Assembly (NCBI GenBank): GCA_013290035.1
Contig: JABCYT010000088.1
Coordinates: forward strand, 1-9,387
Length of the DNA stretch: 9,387 nucleotides
Reading direction: 5' to 3'
Source: Alphaproteobacteria bacterium
Lineage (GTDB): Bacteria > Pseudomonadota > Alphaproteobacteria > Reyranellales > Reyranellaceae
The notes under the pieces are model-generated. The model had not been told where the DNA came from. It searched no databases and was given only the letters and a program-made list of their open reading frames with translations. Below, in pieces: positions 1 to 6,047 of this stretch (positions are counted from its first letter, which is position 1; each line of letters starts with the position of its first letter). The translations under genes and the position numbers were made by a program.

Positions 1-1599
1 GAGCCTTCCCGGCGCCTCGGGCGAGCGATCGGCGCGCAGCATGTCGGTGTAGCCCGATTCGTCCAAAATGGTCTCGACCACCTCGATGTGGTTGATGCCG
101 TCGAGCATGGCGCGCCAACGCTCGAAGCTCCTGACGAGGTCGCCGAGCGTCTTGCGCGTCCGCGCCTTCAGCTCGTCGGTTTCGAGCGCGCGGCGGGTCG
201 CCTCGAACAGCGACACCTTCTGGGCGCGCTGGATCAGCCGCAGGGTGCGCAGCGCCGATTCGCCCAGCCCGCGGCGCGGCGTGTTGTAGATGCGCTCGAA
301 GGCGAGGTCGTCGTCGGGCTGCACGGTGACCCGGCAATAGGCCAGCGCATCGCGGATTTCCTGGCGCTCATAGAAGCGCGGTCCGCCGATCACCCGGTAG
401 GGCAGGCCCATGGTGATGAAGCGTTCCTCGAATTCGCGGGTCTGGAAACCCGCCCGCACCAGGATGGCGATCTGGCTGAGCGCGTGCTTGTCGCGCTGCA
501 GCGCCTCGATCTCCTCGCCGATCGTGCGCGCCTCCTCGTCGCCGTCCCACACGCCGCGCAGCGAGATGCGCTCGCCGTCCTTCATCTCGGTCCACAGCGT
601 CTTTCCCAGCCGGCCCTCGTTGTGGGCGATGAGATGCGAGGCCGCGGCCAGGATGTGCGGCGTCGAACGGTAGTTGCGCTCCAGCCGTACGATGGTGGCG
701 CCGGGGAAGTCCTTTTCGAAGCGCAGGATGTTTCCGACCTCGGCGCCGCGCCAGCCGTAGATCGACTGGTCGTCGTCGCCGACGCAGCAGACGTCCTGGG
801 TGCCCTGGGCCAGCAGGCGCAGCCACAGATACTGCGCCACGTTGGTGTCCTGGTACTCGTCGACCAGGATGTGGCGGAAGCGGCGGTGATACTGCGCCAG
901 GACGTCGGGATGCTTCTGCCACAACGACACGCAATGCATGACGAGGTCGCCAAAATCGACGGCATTCACCTCGGCGAGCCGCTCCTGGTACTGGCGGTAG
1001 ATGTCGGCCGACTTGCCGTTGGCGAACTCGCCGGCGTCCTCGCCCGACACCTTGTCGGGGGTGAGCGCGCGGTCCTTCCAGCGCTGGATGATTCCCGACA
1101 GGACGCGGGCCGGCCATTTCTTGTCGTCGATGCCCTCGGCCTGCAGCAGCTGCTTGATCAGCCGCGTCTGGTCGTCGGTGTCGAGGATGGTGAAGTTGCT
1201 CTTGAGCCCGACCAGCTCGGCATGGCGGCGCAGCACGCGTACCCCGATGGCGTGGAAGGTGCCGAGCCACATGCCGTCGGCCGCGCCGCCGATCAGGCTG
1301 GCGACGCGATCGAGCATCTCGCGCGCCGCCTTGTTGGTGAAGGTGACGGCCAGGACCTGCGACGGCCGGGCGCGGCCGGTGATCAGCAGATGGGCGATGC
1401 GGGTGGTCAGCACGCGCGTCTTGCCGGTGCCGGCGCCGGCCAGCACCAGCAGCGGACCGCCCTGGTGGATAACCGCCAGCCGCTGCTCGTCGTTCAGCCC
1501 CTCCAAATGGGCCGTGGACGTGACGGCACGCCGCGCCGGCTGGGAATCAGTCGGGACAGGATCGTCGGTGATTTCGAACGGATCGGCGGGGGACGCCAT
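1..1599 (-). CDS. uvrD: UvrD/PcrA/Rep-type ATP-dependent DNA helicase, N-terminal part (3' end outside window)
   Basis: This is a superfamily 1A 3'-5' DNA helicase, which unwinds DNA in nucleotide excision and mismatch repair and clears stalled forks. Seen in the sequence, in order: a Q-motif region LNDEQR (residues 35-40); Walker A GAGTGKT (55-61); motif Ia TFTNKAA (86-92); GTFHA (113-117); Walker B DEYQD (247-251); motif III GDDDQSIYGWRG (274-285); and motif IV NYRST (309-313). All lie in one uninterrupted frame. The visible 533 codons cover domains 1A/1B and part of 2A. Motifs V and VI and the C-terminus lie beyond the left edge. The ATG at 1599 is the only good start before the Q motif, but it lacks a Shine-Dalgarno. 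Spacing and wording of the motifs match alphaproteobacterial UvrD. PcrA or Rep naming cannot be excluded without the C-terminus. The gene is divergent from the PDZ-protein gene. Confidence 0.95.
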   Translation of the reverse strand, partial: MASPADPFEITDDPVPTDSQPARRAVTSTAHLEGLNDEQRLAVIHQGGPLLVLAGAGTGKTRVLTTRIAHLLITGRARPSQVLAVTFTNKAAREMLDRVASLIGGAADGMWLGTFHAIGVRVLRRHAELVGLKSNFTILDTDDQTRLIKQLLQAEGIDDKKWPARVLSGIIQRWKDRALTPDKVSGEDAGEFANGKSADIYRQYQERLAEVNAVDFGDLVMHCVSLWQKHPDVLAQYHRRFRHILVDEYQDTNVAQYLWLRLLAQGTQDVCCVGDDDQSIYGWRGAEVGNILRFEKDFPGATIVRLERNYRSTPHILAAASHLIAHNEGRLGKTLWTEMKDGERISLRGVWDGDEEARTIGEEIEALQRDKHALSQIAILVRAGFQTREFEERFITMGLPYRVIGGPRFYERQEIRDALAYCRVTVQPDDDLAFERIYNTPRRGLGESALRTLRLIQRAQKVSLFEATRRALETDELKARTRKTLGDLVRSFERWRAMLDGINHIEVVETILDESGYTDMLRADRSPEAPGRL

Positions 1600-1681
1600 G
1601 CAGCGTCATATAGCAATCGGCGCGGCAGACGCCTATCCTTCAGAAGGGGGTTGCGTCCAGGTGTGACGTGGAGGTGTACCG

Positions 1682-2695
1682 ATGGCCCGAGGGTTGAACG
1701 GTTCCATGAACGGCGCGGGTCATGGCCCGGCCGGCCGGGAAGGCGTCGAAGCGCGCCTGCCCGGCGTGTCCAATCTGTCGCCGCCGGTCGCGCAGGCAGT
1801 GTCCGCCGTGGTCGGCCTGAAAACGACCATTCCCAAGGACCGCCGGTCGGCGCAGACGCTCGGCACGGAGCGCGAAGGTCATGGTGCCCTGATCGGCGAC
1901 GACGGCCTGATCGTCACCATCGGCTACCTGATCACGGAAGCCGACAGCGTCACCATCACCGATAACGACGGCAATGAGCTGCCCGCCTACATCGTGGGCT
2001 ACGATTATGAAAGCGGCTTCGGCCTGGTCCGCACCGAGCGGCCGGTCGACCTCAAGCCGATGCGCTTCGGCGATTCCGACTCGCTGGAGCTCCGCAGCGA
2101 GGCCTATGTCGCGGGGCTGGGCGGCGAGAAGGCGACGCTCAAGGTCAAGGTCGCCGGCCGGCGCGAGTTCGCGGGCTATTGGGAGTATCTGCTCGACAAC
2201 GCCATTTTCACGGTGCCCGCCTATCCGCTGTGGGGCGGCTCCGCGCTGATCGGCCAGGATGGAACCCTGCTCGGCATCGGTTCGTTGCTCGTGCAGGAAG
2301 CGCTCGGTCCGGGCGCGCCGGCCTTCCCCGGCAACATGTACGTGCCGATCAACCGGCTGAAGCCGATCTTCCAGGAACTCGTCGCCAACGGACGGCTCTC
2401 GACGCCGCCCAGGCCGTGGCTCGGCCTCTACACGGTCGAACATATGGGCCAGCTCGTGGTCGGCGGCATCTCCGACGGCGGCCCGGCCGATCGCGCCGGC
2501 CTGCAGCGCGGCGACGTCCTGCAGGCGCTGGACGGCGAGGTGCTGGACGACGTCCCCGACTTCTACCGCAAGCTGTGGGCGAGCGGTCCGGCCGGCACGG
2601 CGGTGACCCTGCGCATGGAGCGCGACAACGATTCCTTCGAGGTCACGGTGCGCACCGGCGATCGGGCGCGCTACCACAAGTACGGCTCCGACTGA
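1682..2695 (+). CDS. HtrA/DegP-like (S1C) protein with PDZ domain and a degenerate catalytic triad
   Basis: A 337-residue protein with a trypsin-like fold of the HtrA type (about 45-235) followed by one PDZ domain (about 244-330, with GLQRGDVLQALDG). Alignment by eye to DegP landmarks shows all three triad positions replaced. The His of the TNNHVV-like motif is Tyr82 (IVTIGYLITEA). The Asp of the ETDLAVL-like motif is Gly112 (YESGFGLV). The Ser of GNSGG is Trp184 (YPLWGGSAL). Proteolysis is therefore unlikely, and a binding or scaffolding role is inferred. I recall similar IGYLITEA proteins from Bradyrhizobium-type genomes, annotated as S1C proteases, so this is probably a conserved degenerate family. 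No signal peptide or membrane segment is visible, so a cytoplasmic location is likely, unlike DegP. The start is supported by GGAGGT at 1670-1675, 6 nt before the ATG. First gene of a four-gene run. Confidence 0.9.
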   Translation: MARGLNGSMNGAGHGPAGREGVEARLPGVSNLSPPVAQAVSAVVGLKTTIPKDRRSAQTLGTEREGHGALIGDDGLIVTIGYLITEADSVTITDNDGNELPAYIVGYDYESGFGLVRTERPVDLKPMRFGDSDSLELRSEAYVAGLGGEKATLKVKVAGRREFAGYWEYLLDNAIFTVPAYPLWGGSALIGQDGTLLGIGSLLVQEALGPGAPAFPGNMYVPINRLKPIFQELVANGRLSTPPRPWLGLYTVEHMGQLVVGGISDGGPADRAGLQRGDVLQALDGEVLDDVPDFYRKLWASGPAGTAVTLRMERDNDSFEVTVRTGDRARYHKYGSD

Positions 2696-2726
2696 GCGCC
2701 GCCAGAAGACGACGGGAGAGAAGTCG

Positions 2727-3677
2727 ATGGCCAAGGCCTTCGCCTCGCAGGCCGACATGGCTGAAAAGCGGGTCACGTTCAGTCGCTTGTCCGAGCACGC
2801 TTACGCCTTCACCGCCGAGGGCGATCCCAATACCGGCATCGTGGTGGGCGACGATGCGGTCATGGTGATCGACACCCAGGCGACGCCCAAGACGGCTGCG
2901 GCCGTGATCGAGCGCATCCGCAGCGTCACCGACAAGCCGATCAAATACGTGGTGCTGTCGCACTATCACGCCGTGCGCGTGCTGGGCGCCGCGGCCTACG
3001 AGGCGCAGCACGTCATCTGCAGCGAGGCGACCCGCGAGATGATCGTCGAGCGCGGCGCGCAGGACTACAAGTCCGAGGTCCAGCGCTTTCCGCGCCTGTT
3101 CCAGACGGCCGAGACCATTCCCGGCCTGACCTGGCCCACCATCACCTTCAGCGACCGCATGACGATCTGGCTGGGCAAGCTGCAGGTCGACATCATCCAT
3201 GCCGGCCGCGGCCACACCAAGGGCGACACGGTCGTCTGGCTGCCCGAGGAGCGCACGCTGTTCAGCGGCGACCTGGTCGAGTACGGCGCCACGCCCTATG
3301 CCGGCGACGCCCATTTCAAGGATTGGCCCGAGACGCTGCGGAAGCTGCGCGACCTCAAGCCGCTGGCCCTGGTACCCGGCCGCGGCGACGCGCTGGCCGG
3401 CGAGGAAGAGGTCGAGAAGGGCATCGCCGGCACCCAGGCCTTCCTCGGCGAGCTCTACAAGACGGTGGCGCAGGGCGCCGAGGCGGGCGATTCGCTGAAG
3501 CAGGCCTATGACAAGGCGATGGCGGCCCTGCAGCCGCGCTACGGCAACTGGGTGATCTTCGAGCACTGCCTGCCGTTCGATGTGTCGCGCGCCTACGACG
3601 AAGCCAAGGGCCTCGACCACCCGCGCATCTGGACCGCCGAGCGCGACCTCGAGATATGGGCGGCGCTCGAATCATGA
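2727..3677 (+). CDS. MBL-fold metallo-hydrolase family protein with atypical metal site
   Basis: A 316-residue metallo-beta-lactamase-fold protein. Fold landmarks are the N-terminal strands with NTGIVVGDDAVMVIDT (35-50), SHYHAVRVLGA (78-88), GRGHTKGDTVVWLP (160-173), LFSGDLVEYG (178-187) and LVPGRGDAL (215-223). The canonical HxHxDH motif reads HYHAVR: His79 and His81 remain, but Asp and the third His are Val83 and Arg84. His163 and the bridging Asp182 are kept, while the last ligand (His of PGHG) is Arg219. Site-1 ligands are thus retained and site-2 ligands lost, so one bound metal ion or a non-hydrolytic role is inferred. I recall close proteobacterial relatives sharing HYHAVR and EHCLPFDV (279-286), so this is not a sequencing error. 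The substrate is unknown. GGGAGAG at 2714-2720 lies 6 nt before the ATG. The gene starts 31 nt after the PDZ-protein gene. A second in-frame ATG lies at 2757. Confidence 0.92.
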   Translation: MAKAFASQADMAEKRVTFSRLSEHAYAFTAEGDPNTGIVVGDDAVMVIDTQATPKTAAAVIERIRSVTDKPIKYVVLSHYHAVRVLGAAAYEAQHVICSEATREMIVERGAQDYKSEVQRFPRLFQTAETIPGLTWPTITFSDRMTIWLGKLQVDIIHAGRGHTKGDTVVWLPEERTLFSGDLVEYGATPYAGDAHFKDWPETLRKLRDLKPLALVPGRGDALAGEEEVEKGIAGTQAFLGELYKTVAQGAEAGDSLKQAYDKAMAALQPRYGNWVIFEHCLPFDVSRAYDEAKGLDHPRIWTAERDLEIWAALES

Positions 3678-3702
3678 TCGCGCTCCCAGCTACGAGTGCG
3701 GC

Positions 3703-4461
3703 ATGACGAAAGACCTGCTTACCGGCCGCCTGGCCCTCGTCACCGGTGCCGGCCGCGGCAACGGCGGCGCCATCGCCCGCGGCCTGGCCGATTCCGGCGC
3801 CCGGGTGATCGTGACCGATATCGACATCGATGCGGCCCACGCCATGGCCGAGAGCATCGTCAAGGCGGGCGGCGAGGCGCGCGGCTATGCGCTCGACGTC
3901 ACCGATCGCGAGGGCTGCCGCAAGCTCGCCGAGGACATCGCGCTGCTGGTCGGGCCGATCCGCATCCTGGTCAACAATGCCGGCATCTTTTTGCGCGGCA
4001 ACCTGCTGGCGGCGGATGGTCGCGAGCGCTGGGACCGGACCATGGCCGTGAATGTCGACGGCGCGTTCAACGTCACCTCGGCCTTCGCCGACCAGCTCAA
4101 GCGCACGCACGGCGCCGTGGTCAATGTGGCGTCGATAAACTCCTTCACCGCGCCCGCCGGCAGCGGCGTCTATCCCGTGTCCAAGGGCGCCATCGCCCAG
4201 TTCACGCGCGCGCTGGCCACAGAGCTGGCGCCCGACGGCGTGCGGGTCAACGCCATCGCGCCCGGCATCATCGCCACCGCCATGGCCGAGCCGACGATCG
4301 CCGATCCCAAGCGACTGGAAGCCTTCCTGACGCATGTCCCGATGAAGCGGGTCGGCCAGCCGGAGGAACTTGTCGGCCCGGTGGTGTTTCTCTGTTCGGA
4401 TGCCGCGAGCTATGTGACCGGCGCCATCCTGGCCGTCGATGGAGGTTTTCTTGCCGTCTGA
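3703..4461 (+). CDS. Short-chain dehydrogenase/reductase (classical SDR)
   Basis: A 252-residue classical SDR that oxidises or reduces a hydroxyl/keto group using a nicotinamide cofactor in the cytoplasm. Seen in the sequence: cofactor motif TGAGRGNG (14-21), NNAG (91-94), Asn117, catalytic Ser144, Tyr157 and Lys161 (YPVSK), and the C-terminal VTGAILAVDGG stretch (238-248). Asp39 after the second strand suggests NAD(H) preference. The length is normal for the family, which includes FabG-like and sugar or steroid dehydrogenases. The substrate cannot be told from sequence. An in-frame ATG at 3580 would overlap the MBL gene and add 41 residues absent from the family. The ATG at 3703 places the TGxxxGxG motif correctly, although its Shine-Dalgarno is weak. 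It starts 25 nt after the MBL stop, and its 3' end overlaps the acetyltransferase start by 23 nt, so translational coupling is likely. Confidence 0.95.
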   Translation: MTKDLLTGRLALVTGAGRGNGGAIARGLADSGARVIVTDIDIDAAHAMAESIVKAGGEARGYALDVTDREGCRKLAEDIALLVGPIRILVNNAGIFLRGNLLAADGRERWDRTMAVNVDGAFNVTSAFADQLKRTHGAVVNVASINSFTAPAGSGVYPVSKGAIAQFTRALATELAPDGVRVNAIAPGIIATAMAEPTIADPKRLEAFLTHVPMKRVGQPEELVGPVVFLCSDAASYVTGAILAVDGGFLAV

Positions 4462-4966
4462 CAAGGCATCGGTGCCCGAACCGATCATCGTTCGCCTGGC
4501 GACGGCCGAGGACGTCGAGCTGCTGCACCGTTTCGCGGTCGATCTCTCGTCCTACGAGGACGAGCCCGACGCCGTCACCTCGACGCCGCAGACCCTGGCG
4601 CGCGACGGCTTCGGCAAGGATCCGAAGTTCGCCGCCCTGATCGCCGAGCGCGGCGGCACGCCGGTCGGCTTCGCCCTCTACACCTTCAACTACTCGGTGT
4701 GGACCGCGGCGCGCGGCATCTTCATCGAGGACATATGGGTGGTGCCCGAGGAGCGGCGCGGCGGCGTGGCGCGAGCGCTCATGCAGGCGTTGGCCCAGGA
4801 ATGCGCCGCCCGGGGTTTCAAGCGCATCGACCTCAACGTGCTCGACTGGAACCCGGCGCGCGGCTTCTACGAGCGCCTCGGCTTCAAGTGGATCCGCAAC
4901 TGGCTGCCCTACCGCCTGAGCGGCGAGGCGCTGACCCAACTCGCTACTTCCTCGACAGACCCATGA
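4439..4966 (+). CDS. GNAT-family N-acetyltransferase, SSAT-like
   Basis: A 175-residue GCN5-related acetyltransferase that transfers acetyl from acetyl-CoA to an amine. Motif A, which binds CoA, is IEDIWVVPEERRGGVARALM (96-115). Motif B is LDWNPARGFYERLGF (135-149), with Tyr144 as the likely general acid. The FNYSVW, IEDIWV, DWNP and FYERLGF wording and the YRLSGEAL tail resemble spermidine/spermine and thialysine acetyltransferases (SSAT). A polyamine or amino-acid amine substrate is a reasonable but unproven guess. The start is uncertain. The ATG at 4439 has no upstream Shine-Dalgarno and lies 23 nt inside the SDR gene. A TTG at 4451 sits 4 nt after GGAGGT (4441-4446), and a GTG at 4472 follows an AAGG. 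All three are in frame, before the conserved core. Last gene of the plus-strand run; its 3' end overlaps the convergent thioesterase gene by 23 nt. Confidence 0.9.
   Translation: MEVFLPSDKASVPEPIIVRLATAEDVELLHRFAVDLSSYEDEPDAVTSTPQTLARDGFGKDPKFAALIAERGGTPVGFALYTFNYSVWTAARGIFIEDIWVVPEERRGGVARALMQALAQECAARGFKRIDLNVLDWNPARGFYERLGFKWIRNWLPYRLSGEALTQLATSSTDP
4441..4446 (+). promoter_or_regulatory. Shine-Dalgarno GGAGGT inside the SDR/acetyltransferase overlap
   Basis: A perfect GGAGGT begins 2 nt after the A of the ATG at 4439, within codons 2-3 of that reading. It cannot serve that ATG. It lies 4 nt before an in-frame TTG at 4451, which is a little close but usable. It supports either a TTG start for the acetyltransferase or reinitiation by ribosomes finishing the SDR gene (stop at 4459-4461). 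It could also be chance, because the same bases encode the conserved SDR motif DGG near the C-terminus. Confidence 0.4.
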
Positions 4967-5459
4967 CGCGGCCCGCCTTGACCGGCCGGCGCAGCGCCGC
5001 GTGGGCCTGCCACAACACCTCCAGCCGCTCAGCCACCGGCGCCGGCCAGGGCGCCGAGCGCCGCGAGGCATAGTCGATGTTCATCACGATCGTCTCGTTG
5101 GTGGCGGCCAGGTAACCCTGCTCGGCGTGAAACATCTCGTGGAAGAGGTGGAGCTTCTTGGCATCGCGCTCGAGGAGCTGGGTGGCGAAGCGCATCGGCG
5201 CGCCCTGCCGCATCTCGCGGTCGTAGGTGACATGGGTCTCCAGCACGAAGGTCATGCCGAGCTTGCCGTCGACGTAGCGCCGGCCCAGCCCCATGTTGCG
5301 CATGAAGGCGCCCGACGCCTGGTCGAAGGCCGTGACATAGAAGGCGACGTTCATGTGGCCGTTCCAGTCGACCCATTCGGGCAACACGGTCGAGCGATGG
5401 ATGTCGAACGGCGCGCGCGTGACCAGCTCGGGCAGCTCGTAGGGCAGCGAGTCGAGCAT
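4944..5459 (-). CDS. Hotdog-fold acyl-CoA thioesterase family protein (paralogue B, downstream)
   Basis: A 171-residue 4HBT/YbgC-FadM-type hotdog thioesterase, expected to hydrolyse an acyl-CoA thioester in the cytoplasm. The diagnostic stretch is VLPEWVDWNGHMNVAFYV (25-42). Asp31, ahead of the GHMN motif, matches the catalytic Asp of this family. Conserved blocks GMTFVLETHVTYD (68-80) and GYLAATNE (115-122) match the upstream paralogue. I recall similar proteins annotated as betainyl-CoA (carnitine pathway) thioesterases, but no other carnitine gene is visible here. The ATG at 5459 follows the paralogue's stop after only 2 nt, so coupled translation is likely; no strong Shine-Dalgarno is seen. 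The frame stays open far upstream, but that extension is antisense to other genes and not real. The TAG at 4944-4946 lies inside the convergent acetyltransferase gene. Confidence 0.92.
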   Translation of the reverse strand: MLDSLPYELPELVTRAPFDIHRSTVLPEWVDWNGHMNVAFYVTAFDQASGAFMRNMGLGRRYVDGKLGMTFVLETHVTYDREMRQGAPMRFATQLLERDAKKLHLFHEMFHAEQGYLAATNETIVMNIDYASRRSAPWPAPVAERLEVLWQAHAALRRPVKAGRVMGLSRK

Positions 5460-5461
5460 GG

Positions 5462-5977
5462 CTATTTCTTCTTCTTGATGCCGATAAGGCGGCCGGCCTG
5501 CCGTGGAACCGGCAGCCTCTTGTGCGCGGCGGTGAGCTTTTCGATGCGTTCCAGGGCGAAGTCGGGCCACGGCGCGGAGCGGCGGGTCGCATAGTCGATG
5601 TTCATCAGCATCAGCTCGTTGGTGGCGGCGAGATAACCCTCGTCGGCATGGTACATCGCGTGGATGTAGTGCAGCCGCTTGGCGTCGTGATCGAGGATCT
5701 GGGTGGTGATACGGAGCGCATCGCCCTGCTTGACCTCCTGGTCGTAGGTGACGTGCGCCTCCAGCACAAAGGTCATGCCGATCTTGTCGCGCGTGTATTC
5801 GAAGCCGCAGCCGAACTGCGCGCACAGCGTGTCGGTCGCCTTGTCGAAGGCCACGACATAGAAGCCGACATTCATGTGGCCGTTCCAGTCGATCCATTCC
5901 GGCAGGACGATGGCGCGATGGCGGTCGAGGGGAGCGCCAAGATCGAGATCGATCATGGGGTACGGAGGTAATTTCAT
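5462..5977 (-). CDS. Hotdog-fold acyl-CoA thioesterase family protein (paralogue A, upstream)
   Basis: A 171-residue hotdog thioesterase of the same family and exact length as its downstream neighbour. My hand alignment gives roughly 57% identity over about 150 positions. The core is VLPEWIDWNGHMNVGFYV (24-41), with predicted catalytic Asp30, then GMTFVLEAHVTYD (67-79), GYLAATNE (114-121) and MNIDYA (125-130). It ends in a Lys-rich tail, GIKKKK. Differences cluster at residues 46-66 and after 138, where substrate pockets and lids often diverge, so the two may prefer different acyl-CoAs or form a heteromer (inference). The ATG at 5977 gives the equal length and the best N-terminal match to paralogue B; ATGs at 6010 and 5956 are alternatives. 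No Shine-Dalgarno precedes 5977. First gene of a two-gene minus-strand operon, head-to-head with an SDR. Confidence 0.92.
   Translation of the reverse strand: MKLPPYPMIDLDLGAPLDRHRAIVLPEWIDWNGHMNVGFYVVAFDKATDTLCAQFGCGFEYTRDKIGMTFVLEAHVTYDQEVKQGDALRITTQILDHDAKRLHYIHAMYHADEGYLAATNELMLMNIDYATRRSAPWPDFALERIEKLTAAHKRLPVPRQAGRLIGIKKKK
5964..5969 (+). promoter_or_regulatory. Perfect Shine-Dalgarno GGAGGT before an upstream in-frame ATG of the atypical SDR
   Basis: GGAGGT is followed by a 6-nt spacer and an ATG at 5976-5978 that is in frame with the SDR starting at 6048. Using it would add 24 residues before the conserved MAKKKAVVLG start. This plus-strand ATG and the minus-strand ATG of thioesterase A (5977-5975) share one CATG tetranucleotide, so the genes would be exactly head-to-head. 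The signal also lies within the thioesterase codons for Leu-Pro-Pro, so chance is possible. Confidence 0.4.
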
Positions 5978-6047
5978 GCGGGCGGACCGTAGCGAAGCCG
6001 GCCGCTCCACCGCAAGTTCCGGGCCACCCGTTGTTGCGAGGACCGAT

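Noticed and set aside
88..1965. A 625-codon open frame on the plus strand opposite uvrD
   Set aside because: It runs antisense to a frame carrying all the expected helicase motifs, and its own translation is low-complexity and matches nothing I know. Long antisense frames are expected in GC-rich DNA.
2727..3677. Pseudogene or sequencing error as the explanation for the altered MBL motif
   Set aside because: The frame is intact at full family length, has a good ribosome binding site, and all changes are substitutions at specific ligand positions, while the rest of the fold is well kept.
2643..4488. Long minus-strand open frames opposite the MBL and SDR genes
   Set aside because: They are shadows of genes with clear motifs, have no family resemblance and lack supported starts.
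5978..6047. A promoter for thioesterase A (TTGCGG, 17 nt, CTACGG on the minus strand)
   Set aside because: Both hexamers fit the consensus poorly in very GC-rich sequence, so I could not distinguish it from chance.
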